Assembly (NCBI GenBank): GCA_012036375.1
Contig: JAAUOI010000059.1
Location: 1 to 12,187, forward strand
From: Allobrachymonas sp.
Lineage (GTDB): Bacteria > Pseudomonadota > Gammaproteobacteria > Burkholderiales > Burkholderiaceae_C
Direction: 5' to 3'
Length of the DNA stretch: 12,187 bases
A program made the position numbers and the translations under genes. Every line of letters starts with the position of its first letter. Within the stretch, counting starts at the first letter, position 1. Positions 5,586-12,187 of the stretch are shown here, in pieces. A model generated the notes under the pieces. That model was not told the DNA's origin. It saw only the letters and a list, made by a program, of their open reading frames with translations, and ran no database searches.

Positions 5586-7021
5586 TTAAGCAAAGCGCCG
5601 AATATCGACGAAATGCCCGTGCACTGCTGCCGCTGCTGCCATCGCAGGCGAGACGAGATGGGTGCGACCACCAGCGCCTTGGCGGCCTTCGAAGTTGCGA
5701 TTCGAGGTGGATGCGCAGCGTTCGCCGGGTTCTAAGCGATCTGCATTCATCGCGAGGCACATGCTGCATCCCGGCTCGCGCCACTCAAAACCTGCGGCTT
5801 TGAAAATCTCATGCAAACCTTCGCGCTCGGCCTGCGCTTTGACCAAACCTGAGCCGGGCACGACCATCGCGAGCTTGACATTTTTGCGACTTTTTGGCCA
5901 AGGCGTTTGACAGTTGCTGCTGCTTCGCGCATGTCTTCGATGCGGCTGTTGGTGCAACTTCCGATGAAGACTTTATCGACTGTGATGTCGGTGAGCGATT
6001 TGTTGGGCTCTAAGCCCATGTAGGTGAGTGCGCGTTCGATGTCTTTTCGCTTCGTTGCGTCTTTTTCTTTATCAGGATCGGGCACGCGGCCTTCTACGCC
6101 GAGCACCATTTCGGGAGAAGTGCCCCAAGTGACTTGCGGTTGGATTTGCGTTGCATCAAGAGTGACTGTGGTGTCAAACACCGCATCGGCATCACTGGTC
6201 AAAGTGCGCCAATAGGCAATCGCTTGCTGCATCACGACACCCGTCGGCGACATCGGGCGGCCTTGTACGTATTCGATTGTTTTCTCATCCACCGCCACGA
6301 GGCCAGCGCGTGCGCCAGCTTCAATGGCCATGTTGCACACCGTCATGCGGCCTTCCATGCTCATGTTGCGGAACACGCTACCGCCGAATTCGATGCAATG
6401 GCCTGTGCCGCCCGCCGTGCCGATTTTGCCGATGATGGCGAGCGCCACATCTTTCGGTGTCACGCCTTTTTGCAACGCGCCGTCTACCTTGACGAGCATA
6501 TTTTTCATCTTCTTTTGCTGCAAGGTGTTCGTCGCAAGCACATGCTCCACTTCGCTCGTGCCGATGCCATGCGCGAGTGCGCCGAATGCGCCATGCGTAC
6601 TCGTGTGCGAGTCGCCGCACACCACCGTCATGCCCGGCAGCGTTGCGCCTTGCTCGGGGCCCATCACATGCACGATGCCTTGACCTTTGGAGAGAAACGG
6701 GTGATACGCCGCTGCGCCAAACTCTTTGATATTCGCGTCCAGCGTGGTGATTTGCTCTTTGCTCACCTGATCGGCAATGCCATCGTAGCCCAGCTCCCAG
6801 CCGGTGGTGGGCGTGTTGTGATCGGCTGTGGCGACCACGGATGACACGCGCCAGACTTTGCGGCCGGCTTGGCGCAAGCCTTCGTAAGCCTGCGGGCTGG
6901 TGACTTCGTGCACCAAATGGCGATCAATATAAAGAATGGCCGTGCCATCCTCTTCGGTGTGGACGACGTGTTCATCCCAAATTTTGTCGTAGAGCGTGCG
7001 GGCTGTAGCGGTGCGTGACAT
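5586..7021 (-). CDS. leuC: 3-isopropylmalate dehydratase large subunit LeuC, one-base frameshift as written
   Basis: Catalytic subunit of isopropylmalate isomerase, an aconitase-family enzyme with a [4Fe-4S] cluster. The start at 7021 (MSRTATARTLYDKIWDEHVV) is chosen over an in-frame ATG at 7075 because AAAGGA (7029-7034) lies 7 bases upstream and 7075 is inside lysR. Motifs are VVATADHNTPT, VCGDSHTSTHGAFGALAHGI and the cluster ligand Cys356 in FIGSCTNSRIEDMREAA. After GQKVAK (residue 380) the frame goes wrong. One more A in the A-run (T5 on the plus strand at 5881-5885) gives NVKLAMVVPGSGLVKAQAE and the other ligands Cys419 and Cys422 in EPGCSMCLAMN, ending at 5586. The corrected length is 478 residues. 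The break would separate the cluster ligands, so a true mutant would be a leucine auxotroph; a homopolymer error is more likely. The gap to the upstream lysR is 25 bases. Confidence 0.94.
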
Positions 7022-7046
7022 ATCAGAATCCTTTGAAGGCAAGATT

Positions 7047-7961
7047 TTAAGTTTTAGAAAGTAAGTGATCGACAAGAAGTTTCGCTGGCGCGGGTAGCGC
7101 TAAAAAATCTCGGGCAACGATGAGCAAATCGCGCAGCGCCCAAGCGTCAGTTAAAGGCACTGCCACCAAATCGCCCACCGAGCCGACCAGCTCAAACGCG
7201 CGATCTGGCATCACGCCCACGCCCAAGCCGTTGTCAATCATGCGGCACATGGCATCCAGTGAAGTCACTTGAATGCGCAATTGCAAGAGCTTGCCTACAT
7301 CGGCTGCCGCCCGCCGCTGCGCGAGATACAGCGCGCTATTGCTGTGCAAGCCCACATGATCAAAATCCAGCGATTCGACAAAATCAATCTGCTTGCGGCG
7401 CGAGAGCGCATGGCGTTTCGGGCAAACGAGCACCAAGCGATCTTGCCGGTAGCGCTCGACTGCCAAGCCCTTCAAGTCGGCTTGCGGATTGCAAATGCCA
7501 ATATCCGCCGCGCCATCGTGTACTGCGCGAATGATGTCGCCGCTCAAATGCTCTTGCAGATCAATTTTGATCTTTGAATGCTTCTTGGCAAACGCGCCAA
7601 TATCCTCCGGCAAAAATTCTACAATGGCCGAAATATTTGCATGAATGCGCACATGCCCTTTGATGCCCTCGGCGTATTCCACCAAATCGCCCTGCATGCG
7701 ATCAAGGCTCAAGAGCACCGAGCGGGCGTGATGCAAAAATGCTTCACCCGCAGGCGTGGGGTTCACGCCGCGTGCATGGCGATAGAGCAGGGCAGTGCCG
7801 GCAGCGGCTTCTAAGTCAGACAATCGCTTGCTGACCGCTGATGCCGCAATGAACTCTTTATCCGCCGCCTTGCCAATGCTGCCGTGTTCGCACACGGCAG
7901 CAAAGAGCTGCAGCGTGGTCAGATCAAGGCGACGCGCAAAGCTGCGCTCGGAGGGGTTCAT
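7047..7961 (-). CDS. LysR-type transcriptional regulator
   Basis: 304-residue LysR-family protein. The N-terminal winged helix-turn-helix spans about residues 12-70: TTLQLFAAVCEHGSIGKAAD, then SAVSKRLSDLEAAAGTALLY and RHARGVNPTPAGEAF. A linker helix and an effector-binding domain follow from about residue 95, with GADIGICN-like (GAADIGICNPQ) and LGVGVMPD segments. The effector is unknown. It lies 25 bases upstream of leuC on the same strand, and its promoter region is shared with the divergent binding-protein gene. That region contains two ATC-N9-GAT motifs of the LysR operator type, so autoregulation and control of the neighbour are plausible. Whether it controls leuCDB or only shares their transcript cannot be told. 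The start at 7961 has no clear Shine-Dalgarno. Confidence 0.93.
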   Translation of the reverse strand: MNPSERSFARRLDLTTLQLFAAVCEHGSIGKAADKEFIAASAVSKRLSDLEAAAGTALLYRHARGVNPTPAGEAFLHHARSVLLSLDRMQGDLVEYAEGIKGHVRIHANISAIVEFLPEDIGAFAKKHSKIKIDLQEHLSGDIIRAVHDGAADIGICNPQADLKGLAVERYRQDRLVLVCPKRHALSRRKQIDFVESLDFDHVGLHSNSALYLAQRRAAADVGKLLQLRIQVTSLDAMCRMIDNGLGVGVMPDRAFELVGSVGDLVAVPLTDAWALRDLLIVARDFLALPAPAKLLVDHLLSKT

Positions 7962-7980
7962 GGCAAAAAGCAGTCAAGAA

Positions 7981-8048
7981 ATCGTGATTGACGATGGAAA
8001 AATTTGATTTTCTCATGGATGAAGATATGAGGCATCGTGATTCAAGAT
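7981..8048. promoter_or_regulatory. Pair of LysR-type operator motifs between lysR and the binding-protein gene
   Basis: ATCGTGATTGACGAT (7981-7995) and ATCGTGATTCAAGAT (8034-8048) both fit ATC-N9-GAT, a T-N11-A LysR box, and share the first nine bases. They are 53 bases apart, close to five helical turns, which suits a LysR tetramer bending the DNA. They lie in the 168-base gap between the divergent starts at 7961 and 8130. Recognised by eye only. Confidence 0.5.
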
Positions 8049-8129
8049 GGGAGACTGGTGAATTTGCGGAGTGTCAACAGCCTGAATTTCGGCTTCAATT
8101 CGTGTTTTCAATTCAAGGAGACAAAGCTC

Positions 8130-9104
8130 ATGACCTCGCTGATTTCTCGCCGCAGCACCTTGCTCGCCGCTCCCGCATTGCTTGCCGCGCCTTGGGCAGC
8201 CGCACAAACCTTCCCCGAGCGCCAGCTCACCATCGTCGTGCCAGCGCCGCCGGGCGGCACGGCGGATATTTCCTCTCGCGCAATTTCCGATCCCTTGGGC
8301 AAAGCCTTGGGGCAGACCGTGGCGGTAGATAACAAAGGCGGCGGCAACGGCGCAGTGGGCGCACAAGTGGTGCTCAATGCGCGCCCCGATGGTCACACCC
8401 TTCTCATGGCCTACTCCGGCTTTCATTGCATGAGTCCGCATCTCGTGAAGCTGCCCTATGATCCGCTCAAAGATTTGCAGGCGATTGCTAACGTGTATTC
8501 TGCGCCGCAGGTGATGGTGGTGCGCTCGAATTTAGGCATCAAGACGGTGCAAGAGCTGATCGCGTATGCGAAAAAGAATCCTGGCAAGCTCAACTACGGC
8601 AGCTCAGGCAACGGCAGCGTGCAACACATTGCCACCGAGCTGTTCAAGCAAATCACGGGTACGTTCATCACCCACATTCCCTATCGCGGCTCGGGCCCGA
8701 CGATCACGGATTTGCTCTCTAGCCAAATTGATCTCACAGTCACGACCGCACCCTCTCTGATGCCACATATCCAAAGCGGCCGCTTCACGCCCTTGGTGGT
8801 GGCCGGCCCGCGCCGCTTGGCGAGCCTGCCCAATGTGCCGACGGGCGCAGAGGCGGGCTTGAAGGGCTATGAAGTGGATGCATGGTTTGCGCTTTACACC
8901 CATTCGCAAGCGCCCAAAGCGGCGGTGGATCGCATTGCAAGCGAGGTGCAAAAAGTCATGGCAAACCCAGCCTTCAAAGACCGCGCCACCAGCCTCGGCG
9001 CAGAAGCCAACTTCATCGGCCCTCGCGAGATGATGGCCTATGCGCAGGCCGAATACGACAAATGGGGCAAGGTCATCAAGTCAGCCAAGATCACGGCAGA
9101 TTGA
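8130..9104 (+). CDS. Bug/TctC-family periplasmic solute-binding protein
   Basis: 324-residue extracytoplasmic binding protein of the Bug (tripartite tricarboxylate transporter substrate-binding) family, greatly expanded in Burkholderiales; known members bind carboxylates and related small molecules. The start at 8130 is set by AAGGAG (8115-8120). The N-terminus MTSLISRRSTLLAAPALLAA ending PWAAAQ is a signal peptide with a twin Arg, cleaved probably after AQ. Family landmarks are TIVVPAPPGGTADISSR, GGGNGAVGAQ, YDPLKDLQAIANV, GKLNYGSSGNGSVQHIATEL, HIPYRGSGPTITDLLSSQID and SLPNVPTGAEAGL. The ligand is unknown. No TctA/TctB membrane subunits are adjacent, as is usual for orphan Bug proteins. It is divergent from a LysR gene, a common pairing that suggests ligand-responsive control, and monocistronic given the terminator downstream. 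Confidence 0.92.
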   Translation: MTSLISRRSTLLAAPALLAAPWAAAQTFPERQLTIVVPAPPGGTADISSRAISDPLGKALGQTVAVDNKGGGNGAVGAQVVLNARPDGHTLLMAYSGFHCMSPHLVKLPYDPLKDLQAIANVYSAPQVMVVRSNLGIKTVQELIAYAKKNPGKLNYGSSGNGSVQHIATELFKQITGTFITHIPYRGSGPTITDLLSSQIDLTVTTAPSLMPHIQSGRFTPLVVAGPRRLASLPNVPTGAEAGLKGYEVDAWFALYTHSQAPKAAVDRIASEVQKVMANPAFKDRATSLGAEANFIGPREMMAYAQAEYDKWGKVIKSAKITAD

Positions 9105-9111
9105 TGAAGTC

Positions 9112-9177
9112 ACTATAGAATCAATAGCACTCTGCGCAGATTCTATGCTGGCTAGATGCCAATTTGGCATAAAAATC
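9112..9177 (+). repeat. Dispersed repeat copy R5 (after the Bug gene)
   Basis: Begins CTATAGAATCAATAGCACTC about 8 bases after the Bug stop. It continues TGCGCAGATTCTATGCTGGC, TAGATGCCAATTTGG and an A-run. Same orientation and landmarks as R1. Confidence 0.78.
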
Positions 9178-9200
9178 GGGCTTATTTTGTACCTCCAATT

Positions 9201-9229
9201 GCAGTGCGCACGCGTTGCGCACTGCTTTT
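9201..9229 (+). terminator. Intrinsic terminator after the Bug gene
   Basis: Perfect 10-base-pair stem GCAGTGCGCA (9201-9210) and TGCGCACTGC (9216-9225) with a CGCGT loop, followed by TTTT. The strong GC-rich stem and T-tail are as expected for Rho-independent termination of the plus-strand transcript before dnaB. The T-run is short. Confidence 0.75.
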
Positions 9230-9311
9230 CCCAAAGATTTACACAGACTTGTCCACAGACAGGTAGCGACACAGACGCTTGACGTGGTGCTTCTTATCGC
9301 ACAATCGAACC

Positions 9312-11814
9312 ATGGCCTCTGACACTGATTTTCTTGACGACAACTTGGTCACTTCGTCTGACTATATTCCCCCTGATTTATCCAGCGATGCATTGATTGC
9401 GCAGCTTCGCGTGCCGCCGCACAGCATAGAGTCTGAGTCCAGCGTGCTGGGCGGGTTGCTACTGGACAACGGCGCTTGGGATCGCGTGGGTGATTTGCTG
9501 ATTGACAGCGATTTTTATCGGTATGAGCATCGTTTGGTGTATGCCGCGATTGGCTCGCTCATCAATGCCAGCAAACCTGCCGATGTGATCACCGTCTTTG
9601 AGCGTTTGCAGTCGGAGGGTAAGGCTGATGAAGTAGGCGGCTTGGTGTATCTCAATGCCCTGGCGCAGTATGTGCCCAGCGCTGCCAATATTCGCCGCTA
9701 TGCAGAGATCGTGCGCGAGCGGTCAATCTTACGCAAACTGGTCAGCGCCAGCGACGAAATTTCTTCAAGCGCATTTGCAACGCAGGGCAGGCCGGTTGCA
9801 GAAATTTTGGATGATGCCGAGAAAAAAATCTTTGCGATTGGCGAAGAAGGCTCACGCCTGAAGCAAGGCTTTCATTCGATGGAAAGCTTGGTGACGCAAC
9901 TGATTGAGCGCGTCGAGGAGATGAGCAAGAACCCGAACGACATCACAGGCGTTCCAACTGGGTTCTATGATTTTGACAAAATGACCAGTGGCATGCAGGC
10001 GGGGGATTTGATTGTTTTGGCCGCAAGGCCGTCGATGGGTAAAGCACAGCCCTTGAATGCAAAAATCAAAACGCTCTCGGGCTGGAAGTTGATGGCTGAG
10101 ATTGCAGTAGGCGACTCGTTGGCATCGGTGGATGGCAAGACCAGCATCGTCACAGGCGTTTTCCCGCAAGGTGTTAAGCCGACATTCGAGGTGAAGTTCT
10201 CGGACGGAAGAACCACGCGCTGCTGCGGCGAGCATTTGTGGCGCATCATGTACCGCGATTGGGATGCGCCCAAAGTGGTGGATACGCACAAGCTGATCGA
10301 GATGATGGGCAAAGTGCGCTACAAAAATCGCTTGTGGATTGATTCAGTCAGTGGTGATTTTGGCCATGCCAATGAATTGCCAATTGACCCTTGGGTGCTT
10401 GGCTGTCTATTGGGCGATGGTGGGCTCACTGGCACAGGCAGCGTGATGCTGTCGAGTGCCTCAGAGGAGCTGCTCGGCCGGATGCAAGAGCGCCTGCCTG
10501 ACGATATGGAATTGGTGCACACCAGCCATTACGACTACCGAATGGTGCAAACGCATCGCGGGCGAGTCAAAGGTGTGCAAGGCTTAGTTCCGAATCCCAT
10601 GCGAGTTGCATTGCAGGCACTGGGGCTTTCTGGGTTGTCGAGTGAAGAAAAATTCATCCCTGAGTTGTATCTGCTCGCTGGCAAAGAGCAACGCTTGGAT
10701 GTGTTACGCGGCTTGATCGACACCGATGGTTGGGTAGAAAAATGGGGCAGCATTCGCCTTTCCACAGGCAGCCAGCGTATGGCTAACGATATTGCAACCT
10801 TGGTGCGCTCCCTTGGCGGATGGTGCGCAGTCAATGTGAAGCAGCCATACTTCGCCAACAAAGCGGGTGAACGCGTGGCTGGTCTGCCAGCGTATGTGTG
10901 CAACATTGCGCATCCTGATCCGCAAAGCTTGATGCTGATGTCGACTAAACGCAGCCGCGCACTGAGCGAGCGCGAGAGACAAAAGCGCCCCACAGTCAGC
11001 TCCATTTCGCCTTATGGGCAAGAGCCTTGCCAGTGCATTTCTGTGAGCCATCCCTCGCATCTGTACATCACCGATGATTATGTGGTGACGCATAACACCT
11101 CGCTTGCGATCAACATCGCAGAACATGTCGCGCTCGCTGAAGGTTTGCCAGTGGCTGTGTTCTCCATGGAGATGGGGGCGAGGTCAATTGGCCGTGCGTA
11201 TCGTCGGCTCAATTGGGCGAATTGACCAAGGTCATTTGCGCACCGGTAAGCTCAATGACGATGAATGGCCGCGCCTTGTGGAGGCCATTGAAAAGCTTCG
11301 CAACGTCTCGCTGCATATTGATGAAACGCCTGGGCTCACGCCATCAGAACTGAGGGCCAATGCGCGCCGATTGGCGCGGCAAATGGGAGGCAAACTTGGC
11401 CTCATTGTGGTGGATTACTTGCAGCTCATGACTGGCAGTCGAGGCAGCGATGGCGACAATCGCGCCACAGAATTGGGCGAAATTTCTCGCGGCCTCAAAA
11501 TGCTGGCTAAAGAATTGCAATGCCCGGTCATTGCACTGTCTCAGCTCAATCGCGGCGTGGAGCAACGTACCGATAAACGCCCGATGATGAGTGATTTGAG
11601 GGAATCTGGAGCGATTGAGCAAGATGCCGACGTGATCATGTTCATTTACCGTGATGACTACTACAACAAAGACAGCAAAGAGCCTGGCGTTGCTGAAATC
11701 ATCATTGCCAAGCAGCGAAATGGCCCCACGGGCACTTGCAAGCTCGCGTTCTTGAAGCCACTGACTAAATTTGAGAATTTGGCCTCTGGCTATGGTTCTT
11801 CCGACGATTTTTAA
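9312..11814 (+). CDS. dnaB: Replicative DNA helicase DnaB, intein-containing, one-base frameshift as written
   Basis: Hexameric ATP-driven helicase that unwinds DNA at the replication fork. The start at 9312 (MASDTDFLDDN) is chosen by analogy with relatives; no strong Shine-Dalgarno is seen. The N-terminal domain includes VPPHSIESESSVLGGLLLDN. The linker and RecA-like domain begin near TGVPTGFYDFDKMTSGMQAG. The Walker A loop (AARPSMGK, Lys244) is interrupted by an intein at 10044-11096 and resumes with TSLAINIAEHVAL at 11097. Walker B is LGLIVVDYLQLM, and the C-terminal motif region is MMSDLRESGAIEQDADVIMF. Near 11181-11184 (GAGG) one extra G shifts the frame and would end the protein at 11225. 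Removing it gives MGASQLAVRIVGSIGRIDQG and the normal end GYGSSDDF. The spliced length would be 482 residues, normal for DnaB. Since dnaB is essential, the shift is most likely an error. The stop shares TTAA with the convergent kinase gene. Confidence 0.95.
10044..11096 (+). mobile_element. DnaB intein (351 residues), class 3 type with LAGLIDADG homing endonuclease
   Basis: A protein-splicing element inserted exactly between Lys and Thr of the Walker A GKT. It starts with Ala (AQPLNAKIKTLSGWKLMAEI), not Cys or Ser, and ends VVTHN with Thr as +1 residue. The non-nucleophilic first residue plus Trp66 two positions after His64 (EHLWRI), Cys331 in the C-terminal block (QCISVSHPSHLYIT; Cys329 is a less likely alternative) and Thr349 just before His350-Asn351 match the W-C-T triplet of class 3 inteins. 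In that class an internal Cys, not residue 1, makes the branched intermediate. The central part holds two LAGLIDADG-type motifs, LGCLLGDGG (119-127) and LRGLIDTDG (221-229), both keeping the acidic residue, so the homing endonuclease may be active. The reading frame is intact throughout. Confidence 0.9.
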
Positions 11815-12187
11815 GCCAATGAATCGAAGTGATTGCGACTTGAGGTATGCAGACTGAGTTTCAATCGAACCGTCAAACCTTGGCCTTGAGCAGAATGCAG
11901 ACTCAGGCTTCCACCATGCGCAGCAGCCACGCGGTGCGCAAGCCATAAGCCCATGCCAACCGCCACATCTGTACCTGAGCTTGGCATCGACAAACTAGTT
12001 TGAATTTTAGACAAGTGTTCGACTTGAATTCCTGGGCCGTCGTCTCTGATGAGTAGCTCGTCAGCTTGAATGGTTTGAATGAACACGGTTTGAGCGCCGT
12101 AGCGAACACTGTTGTCCAACAAGTTAAACAGAGCTGCGGACAGCAGGTCAGCAATTGGCTGACAGCGCGTGTTGTGCTGAAAGATTC
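11811..12187 (-). CDS. Sensor histidine kinase, C-terminal ATP-binding domain (partial, cut by the window edge)
   Basis: The minus-strand frame is open from the right edge to the stop at 11811-11813, about 124 residues. It shows the HATPase landmarks in order: N box in LFNLLDNSVRYGA, G1 box in IRDDGPGIQ, and G2 box in GMGLWLAHRVAAAHGGSLSL. A C-terminal tail ending HFDSLA follows. This is the ATP-binding half of a two-component sensor kinase. The dimerisation/phosphoacceptor His domain and any sensor region lie upstream, outside the window, so the signal is unknown. Its partner regulator is not visible. It is convergent with dnaB, and the two stop codons overlap in one TTAA (11811-11814). Confidence 0.85.
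   Translation of the reverse strand, partial: IFQHNTRCQPIADLLSAALFNLLDNSVRYGAQTVFIQTIQADELLIRDDGPGIQVEHLSKIQTSLSMPSSGTDVAVGMGLWLAHRVAAAHGGSLSLHSAQGQGLTVRLKLSLHTSSRNHFDSLA

Noticed and set aside
5480..5671. Short open frames over the leuC-leuD gap encoding peptides rich in Asn-Ala-Lys-Ser-Thr-Arg-Lys
   Set aside because: They are read-through of the CGCGAAAA-type tandem units of the inverted repeat and run into leuC in another frame; no ribosome site or protein family supports them.
6134..6844. 236-codon plus-strand open frame opposite leuC
   Set aside because: His/Ala/Arg-rich composition typical of an antisense shadow of a coding gene; no ribosome site or domain.
8037..8129. N-terminal extension of the Bug protein from an upstream ATG
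   Set aside because: The extra 31 residues would hide the signal peptide, overlap a LysR operator motif, and lack the AAGGAG that precedes 8130.
9249..9257. TTGTCCACA resembling a DnaA box upstream of dnaB
   Set aside because: A single box with one mismatch to TTATCCACA; no cluster, no AT-rich unwinding region and no dnaA/dnaN nearby, so it does not support an origin.
10044..11096. Self-splicing intron in dnaB instead of an intein
   Set aside because: The insertion is open in the host frame throughout and carries intein splicing blocks at both ends, which an RNA intron would not need.
11104..11225. Programmed frameshift in dnaB downstream of the intein
   Set aside because: No slippery heptamer is present; the site is a simple GAG to GAGG expansion and similar indels occur in four other genes, so an error is the simpler reading.

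Overview
The window looks like a chromosomal segment of a betaproteobacterium, most likely order Burkholderiales and family Comamonadaceae. The evidence is the protein character (DnaB, LeuBCD, Bug/TctC, ArsR/ArsI), the lysR-leuC-leuD-leuB order, and a roughly 65-70 bp intergenic repeat of a type I associate with that family. Taxonomy is an inference from protein and repeat style; no rRNA gene is present.

Layout, left to right. (1) 1-642, minus: the N-terminal part of a Tat-exported PhoX-type alkaline phosphatase, preceded by a tandem PHO-box array (700-739). (2) 794-3088, plus: a divergent arsenic operon arsR-arsI-arsC-aquaporin. ArsC reduces arsenate, ArsI is a C-As lyase for trivalent organoarsenicals, the aquaporin-like channel probably releases arsenite, and ArsR controls the set. 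(3) 7961-3090, minus: lysR-leuC-leuD-leuB-pilin, i.e. the isopropylmalate isomerase subunits and isopropylmalate dehydrogenase of leucine synthesis, with a LysR regulator gene in front and a type IV pilin-like gene behind. (4) 8130-9104, plus: a Bug/TctC-type periplasmic binding protein, divergent from lysR across a region with two LysR-like operator motifs, and followed by a strong intrinsic terminator. (5) 9312-11814, plus: replicative helicase gene dnaB, whose Walker A loop is split by a 351-residue intein with LAGLIDADG endonuclease motifs and the Trp/Cys/Thr signature of class 3 inteins. (6) 11811-12187, minus: the ATP-binding end of a sensor histidine kinase, cut by the window edge.

Two features cut across the genes. 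First, five copies of one dispersed repeat occur (R1-R5). Three lie in the ars operon, and one of these (R3) is inside the aquaporin coding sequence. Second, five genes (phoX, aquaporin, leuB, leuC, dnaB) carry seven apparent single-base indels, several in short homopolymers. Because dnaB is essential and the flanking reading frames are well conserved, uncorrected long-read sequencing error is the simplest explanation. Frameshifted genes are therefore listed as whole genes with the break described.

No gene-free stretch exceeds 300 bases. The longest are 9105-9311 (repeat R5 plus terminator), 7962-8129 (LysR-like sites), 5418-5585 (long inverted repeat) and 643-793 (PHO boxes and ars promoter). 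No tRNA, rRNA, CRISPR array or transposase gene was seen.
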